Positions 38,699 through 46,100 are shown, counted from the stretch's first letter. The stretch: DNA of 64,000 bases from an uncultured Methylococcaceae bacterium (GCA_903928685.1 CAIYRS010000050.1:1-64000); one strand, 5' to 3'. Notes: generated by a model not told the origin, from the letters alone. Made by a program: numbers and translations.

Positions 38699-39202
38699 GT
38701 GGATTTGTTAGATTTTGAAGCACAAGGTTTGTATTTTGAAGAAGCCGATGTCGCTGGCGTGAAGGAATTGATCGCCGACGCTGCGGAAAAATACGCCAGT
38801 GGCGCTGCTGAATTGCCTTTATTGCAAGCGTTTTTTAAAGCCCCGAATTCTTTAAACGTTTTGGTGGCGTTAAATCGGTTTTATTACTACCAACACCGTT
38901 TGGAAGACGCGTTGGCAGCCACCCAAAAAGCATTGGCGGTGATTAGGCCCTTGGTGGATTTTCCTGACGATTGGCGGCAATTGCAGCTAAGCCATCTGCA
39001 AGCCGCACCAACTAGCTTATTGACGCAAGTGCGTTTGTATTTATTTACCTTAAAAGCCATTGGTTTTTTGAATATGCGTTTGGAAAGATTGGACGAAAGC
39101 CAAGCCATCTTTGAAAAACTGGTGGCCTTGGATAGCAAGGACAGGATAGGCGCACAAGCGTTGTTGGATTTGTTGTTGCAATGCCGGAAGGAAGCGGCTT
39201 GA
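38699..39202 (+). CDS. TPR-like nif-cluster protein
   Basis: 167-aa all-helical cytosolic protein. The helical pairs LNVLVALNRFYYYQHRLEDALAATQKAL and LFTLKAIGFLNMRLERLDESQAIFEKLVALD follow the TPR pattern. The start is GTG 38699 with GGAG six bases upstream. It sits between cysE1 and nifW, and similar TPR proteins occur in other nif clusters from what I recall. A chaperone or adaptor role in nitrogenase maturation is plausible but unproven. Confidence 0.75.
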   Translation: MDLLDFEAQGLYFEEADVAGVKELIADAAEKYASGAAELPLLQAFFKAPNSLNVLVALNRFYYYQHRLEDALAATQKALAVIRPLVDFPDDWRQLQLSHLQAAPTSLLTQVRLYLFTLKAIGFLNMRLERLDESQAIFEKLVALDSKDRIGAQALLDLLLQCRKEAA

Positions 39203-39217
39203 GCAAACCAACAAAAT

Positions 39218-39312
39218 GTAGGATGTACCCAAAGGGCATAAAGGCTGACGATAGGAAGCCCATCAATAATTCTTGGTAAACGATGGGCTTCCCTTCGTTC
39301 AGCCCATCCTAC
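39218..39312. repeat. Family-A palindrome, copy 2
   Basis: GTAGGATGTACCCAAAGGGC arm, inner GGAAGCCCATC / GATGGGCTTCC stem and closing CAGCCCATCCTAC. It lies between the TPR-like gene and the 36-aa peptide. Confidence 0.8.
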
Positions 39313-39351
39313 GAGAATACGGTGATTCGATTTTAAAACCGGAGTTTTACC

Positions 39352-39462
39352 ATGTTAAAAACCAAACCCAATTCCCTTATTGCCATTATCAGCGGTGCAT
39401 TGTTCCTGCTTTTAGCGATTTATTTATTCGCGCAAGACACGTCATTAATCGGGCCGTTGTAA
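39352..39462 (+). CDS. 36-aa single-span membrane peptide
   Basis: A short frame MLKTKPNSLIAIISG... with one hydrophobic helix (LIAIISGALFLLLAIYLF) and a short polar tail QDTSLIGPL. GGAG lies 8 bases before the ATG. It is isolated between two family-A palindromes inside the nifV operon, so it is cotranscribed. The positive N-terminus suggests N-in topology. I do not recognise it; resemblance to small subunits such as CydX is only in size. The clean ribosome-binding site and membrane helix make it credible. Confidence 0.55.
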   Translation: MLKTKPNSLIAIISGALFLLLAIYLFAQDTSLIGPL

Positions 39463-39464
39463 AT

Positions 39465-39560
39465 GTAGGATGGGCTGACGTAAGGAAGCCCATCATTGGA
39501 GTTCGAAAACAAGATGGACTTCCCTTCATTTAGCCTTTATGCCCTTTGGGTACATCCTAC
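39465..39560. repeat. Family-A palindrome, copy 3
   Basis: GTAGGATGGGCTGACGTAAG and GGAAGCCCATC pair with GATGGACTTCC; the element ends TATGCCCTTTGGGTACATCC. It begins 3 bp after the stop of the 36-aa gene and ends 25 bp before nifW. Confidence 0.8.
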
Positions 39561-39585
39561 AATCCAAAAACCAGCGGAGAACACC

Positions 39586-39897
39586 ATGAGTTTTTTAGAA
39601 GAAATGGAAGAGTTGGAATCCGCAGAAGACTTTTTGCAGTATTTCCAATTGGATTACGATCAAACCGTCGTTCACGTGAACCGCTTGCACATCCTGCAAC
39701 GGTTTCATAATTACTTGCAACAAGGTGCGGACAGTATGCCGGAAGACGAAGCGGCATTACGGGCGATTTACAAACGTTTGTTGCTGCAAGCTTATCAAGA
39801 CTTTGTCGAGTCTGACGCGCAAACCGAAAAAGTCTTTAAAGTTTTCCACATGGGCGAACAAAATTCGTTCGTCGCGTTGACTGACATTAAAACATGA
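39586..39897 (+). CDS. nifW: Nitrogenase stabilizing/protective protein NifW
   Basis: 103-aa helical protein needed for full MoFe-protein activity and proposed to protect it from oxygen or help P-cluster maturation. The typical pattern is present: EELESAEDFLQYFQ, YDQTVVHVNRLHILQRF, then LQ(A)YQDFV. ATG 39586 has a GGAG site; the longer frame from 39496 runs through the palindrome. Its end overlaps nifZ by four bases (ATGA), so translation is coupled. Confidence 0.94.
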   Translation: MSFLEEMEELESAEDFLQYFQLDYDQTVVHVNRLHILQRFHNYLQQGADSMPEDEAALRAIYKRLLLQAYQDFVESDAQTEKVFKVFHMGEQNSFVALTDIKT

Positions 39898-40373
39898 AGC
39901 CCGATCGCTTTGATGAAGGCCGTTTTGATTATGGCGAAGCGGTACGCGTGACCCGCAACGTCCGCAACGACGGCACTTATCCTGGCATAGACACCGGCGT
40001 GCTGTTGGTGCGGCGCGGTAGCGTCGGGCATGTCATCAATGTCGGCACGTTTTTGCAAGACCAAGTAATTTTCACCGTGCATTTTTTGACCCAAGACATC
40101 ATGGTCGGCTGCCGTTTGGAAGAATTGATTAGTGCCGATGACCCGTGGAATCCCAGCCGTTTTGAATTCCGCGACAAGGTCGTTCCTACCATCGACTTGG
40201 GTGTACAGGGCAATGTACTGGTCAGCAAAGGTACGGAAGGCGAGGTTTACAAGGTAATCCGTGATGATGAAAACATCAAATACCACGTCGCTTTTTATGA
40301 CCGTACCCTGCTGGTGCCAGAAACCGTGCTGGCTCCCGCACATCCAGAGAGTTTTAATGAGCCGGAGCTGTAA
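39894..40373 (+). CDS. nifZ: Nitrogen fixation protein NifZ
   Basis: 159-aa protein required for complete P-cluster formation in MoFe protein. Two copies of the NifZ beta motif are visible, around FDYGEAVRVTRNVRNDGTYPG and VVPTIDLGVQGNVLVSKGTEGEVYKV; the usual Cys-free core is preserved. The start overlaps nifW. It is followed by a palindrome, then nifM. Confidence 0.94.
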   Translation: MKPDRFDEGRFDYGEAVRVTRNVRNDGTYPGIDTGVLLVRRGSVGHVINVGTFLQDQVIFTVHFLTQDIMVGCRLEELISADDPWNPSRFEFRDKVVPTIDLGVQGNVLVSKGTEGEVYKVIRDDENIKYHVAFYDRTLLVPETVLAPAHPESFNEPEL

Positions 40374-40381
40374 CGATACGT

Positions 40382-40485
40382 CGTCATTCCGGCAGGGATT
40401 GCCGGAATCCAGAAGCCAGGGATGGCAAACACAACAGATTTACATCCATGTAATCTGGATGTCGGCAATCCCTGCCGACATGACG
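40382..40485. repeat. CGTCATTCCGGC-type palindrome
   Basis: Inverted repeat with ends CGTCATTCCGGCAGGGATTG and CAATCCCTGCCGACATGACG around an inner GATTTACATCC/GGATGT stem. It resembles the widely dispersed CGTCATTCC repeats of proteobacteria. It fills the nifZ-nifM gap. Confidence 0.8.
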
Positions 40486-40529
40486 GTTCTATTTGTTAAT
40501 CATGCAGAAAAATGATGGACACTTAATTT

Positions 40530-41384
40530 ATGAGCCAATCACAAACCGAAGCCTACAATTTATTACGCGCCGCTTTGGCATTGTTCAAAAAATCCCCCGC
40601 GCAATTGGCGGCAGAGGAATATCAGCAAGTGGTCGTGCAAGCCAGCAATGAGCTGAAATTAGAAAACCGCGTGTTGAATTCGCCCGAAGCGGCAACCGTG
40701 GTGATTACCGAACAAGAAGTGCAAGCGGCGTTTTTAGAAATCCGCAACCGCTACGAAAGTGAAGATGATTTTTTTGCCGACTTGGCACAAAACCAATTGG
40801 ACGAAGACAGTTTACGCGCCGCGCTGCATCGCCAGTGCAAAGTCAACACCGTGCTGGATGTGGTCGGTAGCCGTACGCCAAAAATCAGTGAAGTCGAAGT
40901 GGGGATTTATTACCACCTGCACCCTGAACAATTTCAAAAACCGGAAATCCGCGAAGCGGCGCATATTTTTGTCAGCATCAATCCTGATTATCCGGAAAAC
41001 ACTCGCGAAAATGCCCTGCAACGCATTCAAGAGCTAAGCGTCAGGTTACAAAAAAAGCCGTATAAATTTGCCGATTTAGCCATGCGCCATTCCGAATGCC
41101 CAACATCTTTGCAAGGCGGATTATTGGGCAAAGTGCCACAAGGTAAGCTCTATCCTGAGATTGATGCAGTGCTGTTTTCACTAAAAGAAGGCGAAATCAG
41201 CGGCGTGGTGGAATCGGAAATTGGTTTTCATTTGGTGCTGTGCAAGCGGATTGATAAGCCAGAAACGATGTCACTTGCCAAAGCCACGCCGAAGATACGC
41301 CAGATGATGAACGACCGCACCAAACGTACCTGCCAACGCGCTTGGCTGGCGAGTTTGGGTAAGGAAACCGTTGAGCGGCATTGA
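40530..41384 (+). CDS. nifM: Peptidyl-prolyl isomerase NifM
   Basis: PpiC-type parvulin that folds the NifH Fe protein into its active form. The N-terminal half is the NifM helical domain. The C-terminal rotamase domain (about 135-265) has EAAHIFVSIN and GGLLGKVPQGKLYPEID and ends IGFHLVLCKRID, as in parvulins. 284 aa is the normal length. Order nifW-nifZ-nifM-clpX2 matches Azotobacter. Confidence 0.95.
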   Translation: MSQSQTEAYNLLRAALALFKKSPAQLAAEEYQQVVVQASNELKLENRVLNSPEAATVVITEQEVQAAFLEIRNRYESEDDFFADLAQNQLDEDSLRAALHRQCKVNTVLDVVGSRTPKISEVEVGIYYHLHPEQFQKPEIREAAHIFVSINPDYPENTRENALQRIQELSVRLQKKPYKFADLAMRHSECPTSLQGGLLGKVPQGKLYPEIDAVLFSLKEGEISGVVESEIGFHLVLCKRIDKPETMSLAKATPKIRQMMNDRTKRTCQRAWLASLGKETVERH

Positions 41385-41390
41385 TATTTA

Positions 41391-41483
41391 TAGGATGTGC
41401 CGACGTAAGGAGGCGCATCGATTGAGTGACTCGAATGATGCGCTTCGTGACCTTTTATGCCCTGTGGGTACAGCACATCCTAT
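41391..41483. repeat. Family-A palindrome, divergent GGATGTGC variant
   Basis: TATAGGATGTGCCGACGTAAGG with inner GGCGCATC / GATGCGC and closing GCACATCCTATA. It is a stem variant of family A with compensating changes in both arms (GATGTGC/GCACATC instead of GATGGGC/GCCCATC), placed next to another copy. Confidence 0.75.
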
Positions 41484-41494
41484 ATATCTGAATT

Positions 41495-41571
41495 GTAGGA
41501 TGGGCTGACGTAAGGAAGCCCATCGTTTGTTGAAATTATTGATGGGCTTCCCTTCGTTCAGCCCATCCTAC
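41495..41571. repeat. Family-A palindrome, copy 5
   Basis: GTAGGATGGGCTGACG / CGTTCAGCCCATCCTAC with inner GGAAGCCCATC / GATGGGCTTCC. It is a compact form without the GGGCATAAAGGC insert, 30 bp before clpX2. Confidence 0.82.
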
Positions 41572-41600
41572 GGCAACGCCATACACAGAGGAAAGCCATC

Positions 41601-42875
41601 ATGACCATCAAAGAACTTAAACATTGCTCGTTCTGCGGCATTGAACAATCGGCTTCCATACCGTTGATTGCCGGCGCGGAAGGCTATATCTGCGGAGCTT
41701 GTGTGGCTTTGGCGCACCAAGTGGTCAGCAATTGGAGTCGCAAAAAAGAACTCTCGAAAATGCAGGGCACGTTACCCATCCCTGCCAAAATCAAAGAACA
41801 CTTAGACCAATATGTCATCGGTCAACAACTCGCCAAAGAAATCTTGGCGGTGGCGGTTTACAACCATTACAAACGCCTGAAACACGAAGGCGGCGATGCG
41901 GGTTTAGGGCAGTTTGATAAAGATGTCGAAATCGGCAAATCCAATTTATTGCTGATTGGGCCATCGGGAACTGGCAAAACTTTGCTTGCTAGCACGTTGG
42001 CAAAAATCGTCGGCGTACCCTTTGTAGTCGCTGATGCCACCACGCTGACACAAGCAGGTTATGTCGGCGACGACGTCGAAAATATCCTCGTGCGTTTGTT
42101 AGATGTCGCTGAAGGCAACATGGCAAATGCCGAATGGGGCATAGTCTATCTGGACGAAATCGACAAAATCGCCCGCAGCCCAGAACAACCGACTGGAACG
42201 CGTGATGTCTCCGGCGAAGGTGTGCAGCAAGCTTTGTTGCGTTTGGTAGAAGGTTCACATGTCAAACTGCCCAGCAAAGGCCGCCACAGTAAAGACGGCG
42301 TGGATTTGATGATGGACACCCGCAATATTTTATTCATCGCAGGCGGATCCTTCCCTGGCTTAGAAAAACATGTCGAAAAACGCTTAGTACCGACCAACTC
42401 GGCGATCGGTTTCCATGCCGAAATGAACAAAACCACCGAAAAACCCAGCTTAGAAGCTATGCTCAACGCCACCCAACCCAGCGATTTACGCAAATTTGGT
42501 TTAATCCCTGAGTTTATCGGTCGCTTCCCCGTGTTAGCCCCGCTGGAACCGCTGGATGTCGATGCCTTAATCCGCGTCCTCACCGAGCCGAAAAACGCCT
42601 TGGTCAAACAATACCAACAATTGTTTGCTTTTGAAGGCGTGGAATTGGCGTTCGATCACGACGCGCTGGTAGCGATTGCCGAAAAAGCCATCGAACGGGA
42701 AACTGGCGCAAGAGGTTTACGCAGCATTATGGAACAGATTTTACGCAAAACCATGTTTGATGTGCCCTCACGCGATGATGTCGAGCGTTGTATTGTTGAT
42801 GCCGAGGTGGTGAATGGCGTGGGTGAAATCAAGCTGGAACTGAAAGACGAACCGCGTCGGGAACAGGCGGGGTAA
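41601..42875 (+). CDS. clpX2: ClpX-type ATPase, nif-associated (ClpX2)
   Basis: AAA+ unfoldase of 424 aa. An N-terminal C4 zinc finger (CSFCG ... CGACV) is followed by Walker A GPSGTGKT (about 118), pore loop GYVGDD and Walker [10 protein letters not shown]. The ClpP-docking IGF is present (AIGFHAE). The usual RKH pore-entrance loop is altered: [14 protein letters not shown] replaces the GRKHP-type stretch. In Azotobacter the nif-linked ClpX2 acts in turnover of cofactor-assembly proteins such as NifB and NifEN. No clpP or lon is adjacent, so it would use ClpP encoded elsewhere. Confidence 0.93.
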   Translation: MTIKELKHCSFCGIEQSASIPLIAGAEGYICGACVALAHQVVSNWSRKKELSKMQGTLPIPAKIKEHLDQYVIGQQLAKEILAVAVYNHYKRLKHEGGDAGLGQFDKDVEIGKSNLLLIGPSGTGKTLLASTLAKIVGVPFVVADATTLTQAGYVGDDVENILVRLLDVAEGNMANAEWGIVYLDEIDKIARSPEQPTGTRDVSGEGVQQALLRLVEGSHVKLPSKGRHSKDGVDLMMDTRNILFIAGGSFPGLEKHVEKRLVPTNSAIGFHAEMNKTTEKPSLEAMLNATQPSDLRKFGLIPEFIGRFPVLAPLEPLDVDALIRVLTEPKNALVKQYQQLFAFEGVELAFDHDALVAIAEKAIERETGARGLRSIMEQILRKTMFDVPSRDDVERCIVDAEVVNGVGEIKLELKDEPRREQAG

Positions 42876-42877
42876 TC

Positions 42878-42971
42878 GTAGGATGGGCTGAGGTAACGAA
42901 GCCCATCATTTGTTGAGCATTGTTGATGGGCTTCCCTTCGTAAGCCTTTATGCCCTTTGGGTACACCCTAC
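42878..42971. repeat. Family-A palindrome, copy 6
   Basis: GTAGGATGGGCTGAGGTAAC, inner GAAGCCCATC / GATGGGCTTCC, closing arm carrying TATGCCCTTTGGGTACACCC. It lies between clpX2 and the glutaredoxin-BolA gene. Confidence 0.8.
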
Positions 42972-42985
42972 ATCATAGGAAAACC

Positions 42986-43603
42986 ATGAAAACCACCGAA
43001 GAAAAAATCCGCGAACAACTGGCAGGCAATCCCATCATCCTGTACATGAAAGGCGTACCGGATAAACCCGAATGCGGTTTTTCCGCCAAAACCGTCGGCA
43101 TCCTAAAACAAACGGGGATTCCATACACCTATGTGAATGTCTTGGCTGCCCCGTTCATCCGCGAAAAACTACCGAGCATTTCGCACTGGCCGACTTATCC
43201 GCAATTGTTCGTCAACGGTGAATTGGTTGGCGGCTGCGATATTGTCGATGCCATGAATAACGATGGTAGCTTGTTGCCTTTGTTGCAAACTGCCGAGAGT
43301 AAACCGGAAGCAGCGGCTGGCGAACATTTAAGCGTCGCCGAAGTAACCGCATTGGTCAAACAAGACCTTGCCGATGCTGAAGTGATTGTTGATGGCGCGG
43401 GGTGTGATTTGACCTTAACCGTCATCAGCGCCAGCTTTGCCGATTTGCCGTTAGTGAAAAAGCAGCAAGCGGTGTTGGCAACGCTAAAAGCGCCCTTGGC
43501 TTCCGGCAAACTCCACGCCGTCAGTGTGTTAGCGTATACGCCGGATGAATGGCAAGCGAAACAATCGGCTAGTACAAGTGGTTTATTACAAATTCAACTT
43601 TAA
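42986..43603 (+). CDS. Monothiol glutaredoxin fused to a BolA domain
   Basis: 205 aa. Residues 1-100 form a Grx4-type monothiol glutaredoxin with active site CGFS (KPECGFSAKTVGIL) and GGCDI. After a short linker (~100-115) a BolA/IbaG-like domain follows, with VTALVKQDLADAEVIVDGAG and the SASFADLPLVKKQQAV helix. Grx-BolA pairs bind a shared [2Fe-2S] cluster and traffic Fe-S clusters; here both are one chain. ATG 42986 has AGGA upstream. The position between clpX2 and nifF points to Fe-S delivery to nitrogenase or its electron carriers. Confidence 0.88.
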   Translation: MKTTEEKIREQLAGNPIILYMKGVPDKPECGFSAKTVGILKQTGIPYTYVNVLAAPFIREKLPSISHWPTYPQLFVNGELVGGCDIVDAMNNDGSLLPLLQTAESKPEAAAGEHLSVAEVTALVKQDLADAEVIVDGAGCDLTLTVISASFADLPLVKKQQAVLATLKAPLASGKLHAVSVLAYTPDEWQAKQSASTSGLLQIQL

Positions 43604-43610
43604 GACATTG

Positions 43611-43642
43611 GTAGGATGTGCCGACGCAAGGAGGCGCATCGT
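43611..43642. repeat. Half family-A element
   Basis: GGTAGGATGTGCCGACGCAA and GGAGGCGCATCG are a single arm of the GGATGTGC variant of family A with no matching closing arm nearby. It looks like a truncated copy. Confidence 0.6.
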
Positions 43643-43657
43643 TCGCGTTCTAATTTG

Positions 43658-43681
43658 GAGTACAAAACATGTTTTGTACTC
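43658..43681. repeat. 24-bp perfect palindrome upstream of nifF
   Basis: GAGTACAAAACA with its exact complement, no loop. It resembles the palindrome at 7491-7520 (GAGTCCAAAAC) and may be the same small repeat or a terminator/processing site before nifF. Confidence 0.6.
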
Positions 43682-43756
43682 ATAAACCTAAGCTTTCAAT
43701 TGTCATCATTGTTAAAAGTTTTTGAACTGTCACTGAGCTGCTTAAAGGAAATCATC

Positions 43757-44290
43757 ATGGCAAAAATCGGCATTTTTTTCGGTACAGACACTGGCAACAC
43801 GAGGCGTATCGCCAAGGACATCCAGACCTTATTAGGTACAGAACTCGCCGCTAAGCAAGTCAATATCCGCACTGCCAGCGTAGACGATTTACTGAAATAC
43901 GACACGCTGATCTTAGGCACACCGACCTACGGCGAGGGCGAATTGCCCGGTTTAAGCAATGGCACCAGCACGGAAAGTTGGGCGGAATTTTTGCCGAAAC
44001 TGGCGGGCTATGATTTTTCCGGCAAAACCGTCGCTATCTATGGCTTGGGCAACCAAAAAGGTTACGCTAAAGATTTCGTCAGCGCGATGATTTTCCTGCA
44101 CGACAGCTTTACGCTATGCGGTGCGACTTTACTAGGTGCGTCCAGTACTGACGGCTATACCTTCAAGCAATCAAAAGCCGTTGTCGATGGGCAATTTGTG
44201 GGATTGGCTTTGGATCAGGAAAACCAAAAAGACCTTACGCCCAGCCGCTTGTCAGAGTGGTTGGAAAGTTTGCAAACTGCTTGGGCGTAG
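43757..44290 (+). CDS. nifF: Flavodoxin NifF
   Basis: 177-aa FMN protein that gives low-potential electrons to the Fe protein NifH. The phosphate loop GTDTGNT (residues 9-15), the aromatic loop around GTPTYGEGELPG, and the long-chain insert in the second half are typical. ATG 43757 has AAAGGA upstream; the earlier in-frame codons are non-coding. The Rieske gene starts two bases after its stop. Confidence 0.95.
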   Translation: MAKIGIFFGTDTGNTRRIAKDIQTLLGTELAAKQVNIRTASVDDLLKYDTLILGTPTYGEGELPGLSNGTSTESWAEFLPKLAGYDFSGKTVAIYGLGNQKGYAKDFVSAMIFLHDSFTLCGATLLGASSTDGYTFKQSKAVVDGQFVGLALDQENQKDLTPSRLSEWLESLQTAWA

Positions 44291-44292
44291 CC

Positions 44293-44664
44293 ATGCAAAC
44301 CAGCAAACTCGCTGCCATTTGTTCGCTGGAAGATTTGCAAAAGGTCAGCTATTTGACCCGCGCTATTCTGTTCAAAAAACAGCCCACCTCAGCTTTGGTG
44401 TTTTGGCTTGACGGTCAAGCCTACAGCTACGTCAATCACTGTATGCACATGCACCGCCCGCTTAACGGCGAGCAAGATGCCATTTTCGATGAAACCGGAC
44501 GTTATCTGCGCTGCTCCATGCACGGTTTTATTTTTGAGCCGACCACGGGCGAATGCCAAAGCCCCGTGTGTTTGGGGCAGCGTTTGCAAAGCTTACGATT
44601 GCAAGTGCTTGATGGTGTAGTTTATTTTTCGGAAAAGCATTTGCAATTACGGGATGAATTGTAG
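44293..44664 (+). CDS. Rieske-type [2Fe-2S] protein, nif-associated
   Basis: 123-aa soluble ferredoxin-like Rieske protein. Cluster ligands read CMH (Cys-x-His) and CSMHG (Cys-x2-His), with a further GEC after the second box. No membrane anchor or oxygenase partner is present. Its place directly after nifF suggests an electron carrier or redox sensor for nitrogenase. Its stop codon TAG lies inside the following palindrome (GTAGG), so the repeat insertion supplied the stop. Confidence 0.85.
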   Translation: MQTSKLAAICSLEDLQKVSYLTRAILFKKQPTSALVFWLDGQAYSYVNHCMHMHRPLNGEQDAIFDETGRYLRCSMHGFIFEPTTGECQSPVCLGQRLQSLRLQVLDGVVYFSEKHLQLRDEL

Positions 44665-44754
44665 GATGGGCTGACGTTAGGAAGCCCATCAAAACGCGGC
44701 TCAATCGATGGGCTTCCTGTCGTCAGCCTTTATGCCCTTAGGGTACATCATACC
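44661..44754. repeat. Family-A palindrome overlapping a stop codon
   Basis: GTAGGATGGGCTGACGTTAG, inner GGAAGCCCATC / GATGGGCTTCC and arm TATGCCCTTAGGGTACATCA. Its first bases provide the TAG stop of the Rieske gene, so the C-terminus may have changed when the repeat arrived. Confidence 0.8.
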
Positions 44755-44770
44755 CAATAGAGAAAAATCA

Positions 44771-45223
44771 ATGCTAGAAGAACTCGCCATCGTGGTAAAA
44801 ACCGACTTGCAACAAACGTGGGTCACCAGCACCAAGCAATCCGCTTGCGGCGGCTGTCTGCAAAAAGCCGCTTGCACCACCCACGTTTTAGGCAATGTGC
44901 TAAAACGTAAACCTGTACTTGTCGATAACCATCTACCCTTGGCAATTGGCGATCATGTGCTAGTCAGCATCGAAGAAAGCCACTTGCTCGGCGCCGCGTT
45001 AACTTTGTATTTATTACCGCTACTTGTCGTTTTTCTTGGTGTTGGCCTTGCCGATAGCATCTTGGCAGGAAGCATCAATGCCGATAGTTGGCTAGCCGTC
45101 AGTGCATTAATCAGTTTGTTGCTGGCTTTGCTGTTTATCAAACGCATTCATAGCAACTGGCTACCCCGCCCTACCGTCAGCAAAAAAATCACTCCTGCCA
45201 CGTATGAATGTTTGGGCGATTGA
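44771..45223 (+). CDS. rseC: RseC/MucC-family inner-membrane protein
   Basis: 150 aa. An N-terminal cytoplasmic part has CGGCLQKAAC (Cys-x2-Cys-x5-Cys, a probable Fe-S site), then two transmembrane helices (AALTLYLLPLLVVFLGVGLA and the ALISLLLALLFI region). RseC belongs to the SoxR-reducing system together with Rnf-type complexes. Found at the end of a nif unit it may be tied to Rnf-driven electron supply, but no rnf genes are in the window. It overlaps the next gene by 20 bp. Confidence 0.85.
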   Translation: MLEELAIVVKTDLQQTWVTSTKQSACGGCLQKAACTTHVLGNVLKRKPVLVDNHLPLAIGDHVLVSIEESHLLGAALTLYLLPLLVVFLGVGLADSILAGSINADSWLAVSALISLLLALLFIKRIHSNWLPRPTVSKKITPATYECLGD

Positions 45224-45503
45224 TAAAGACACCTCACTCAAGCTACTGTTACTGGAGCTGGTACACCGCTTCGGCGAAAACGCCTTGGCGATCAACACCC
45301 AAGATACGCATTTCCAAGCCATCGAACTGTGCGCGCTCGCAGACCCCAAACTCGCCGCTTACATTTACACCTTCGCACAAGCGCCCAGCCGCTACGGCAT
45401 TGATCTGAAATACCCCATCGCCCAGCACAATATCATCGGCGAACATGAAAACTTGCCGCTAGAAAACATCATCGACATCATCAGCACCCATCTATTCTCA
45501 TGA
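45204..45503 (+). CDS. Nif-associated protein of unknown function, 99 aa
   Basis: MNVWAIDKDTSLKLLLLELV opens a soluble alpha/beta protein with RFGENALAINTQ and the APSRYGIDLKYP segment, which looks conserved. I cannot name the family. It overlaps rseC by 20 bp and the next gene by four (ATGA), so all three are translated together. Confidence 0.75.
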   Translation: MNVWAIDKDTSLKLLLLELVHRFGENALAINTQDTHFQAIELCALADPKLAAYIYTFAQAPSRYGIDLKYPIAQHNIIGEHENLPLENIIDIISTHLFS

Positions 45504-45760
45504 CCCACACCCGCTATTTCCTCAGCTACAGCAGCGTAAAACTACCGTTAAAACTGGTCAACGAAATCACCGAAGCCGACCTCAATCATCGCAATTTTTA
45601 TTACCGAGGTGAATATGACGACAATGGCCTGTTACTGCATTGCCAAAAAATCGTCTACAACGAAGTGGAATCGGAACACCATTACCGTTACGACGACAAC
45701 GGCGCTTTGGTGTGGGTACAAATTAGCGAGGAGGATGAAGTGCGGGAAATTGATTTCTAG
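45500..45760 (+). CDS. Nif-associated small protein, 86 aa
   Basis: RYFLSYSSVKLPLKLVNEI and FYYRGEYDDNGLLLHCQKIVY describe a compact beta-rich protein with many acidic residues. I associate this sequence type with a small family found in nif clusters (possibly DUF6156, from memory). Last gene of the plus nif unit, convergent with nif11 at a 52-bp distance. Confidence 0.75.
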   Translation: MTHTRYFLSYSSVKLPLKLVNEITEADLNHRNFYYRGEYDDNGLLLHCQKIVYNEVESEHHYRYDDNGALVWVQISEEDEVREIDF

Positions 45761-45812
45761 TGGAGGATAAATAGTGCTGGTTAAGTAAAAACCAGCACCT
45801 GATAAAGAAACT

Positions 45813-46031
45813 CTAAACCCGCAGCAACGCCTTCGCCATGCGCTCAGACAATTGCTCTTCAACAAATTGCGGTTCGTTGGGTGGATACAATTCCACTTCA
45901 TCCAATTCGAAACCGTAATCTTTGCCTAGGGCGATTAATTCCCTGATTTTCTGCACAGCCAGCAGTTTTTCTTTCAATTCTGGGTCGGTTTTTGCCTGTT
46001 CGGAAAAGGCTTTGATTTGGGCGATAGCCAT
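45813..46031 (-). CDS. Nif11-domain protein
   Basis: 72-aa protein with the Nif11 pattern: AIAQIKAFSEQAKTDPELKE, then LAVQKIRELIALGKDYGFELDEVEL. Nif11 proteins occur in nif clusters and as leader domains of natural-product precursors. With no cyclase or Gly-Gly core peptide here, the nif role is likelier. AAGGAG precedes the ATG by nine bases. It stands downstream of the minus nif unit, separated by repeats. Confidence 0.85.
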   Translation of the reverse strand: MAIAQIKAFSEQAKTDPELKEKLLAVQKIRELIALGKDYGFELDEVELYPPNEPQFVEEQLSERMAKALLRV

Positions 46032-46100
46032 AATGTTGCTCCTTTATAGATTGTTGCTTTGGGTTAACCAAAAGCGGTTGGTGAAAAATTTATGTGGTTT

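Noticed and set aside
39795-40343. 182-aa minus-strand frame over nifW/nifZ
   Set aside because: Antisense to two well-supported nif genes, and the composition is typical of a shadow frame.
46056-46069. GG-N10-GC match upstream of nif11 (minus strand)
   Set aside because: The -12 part reads AAGC, not TTGC, and the start of transcription would fall on the ribosome-binding site.
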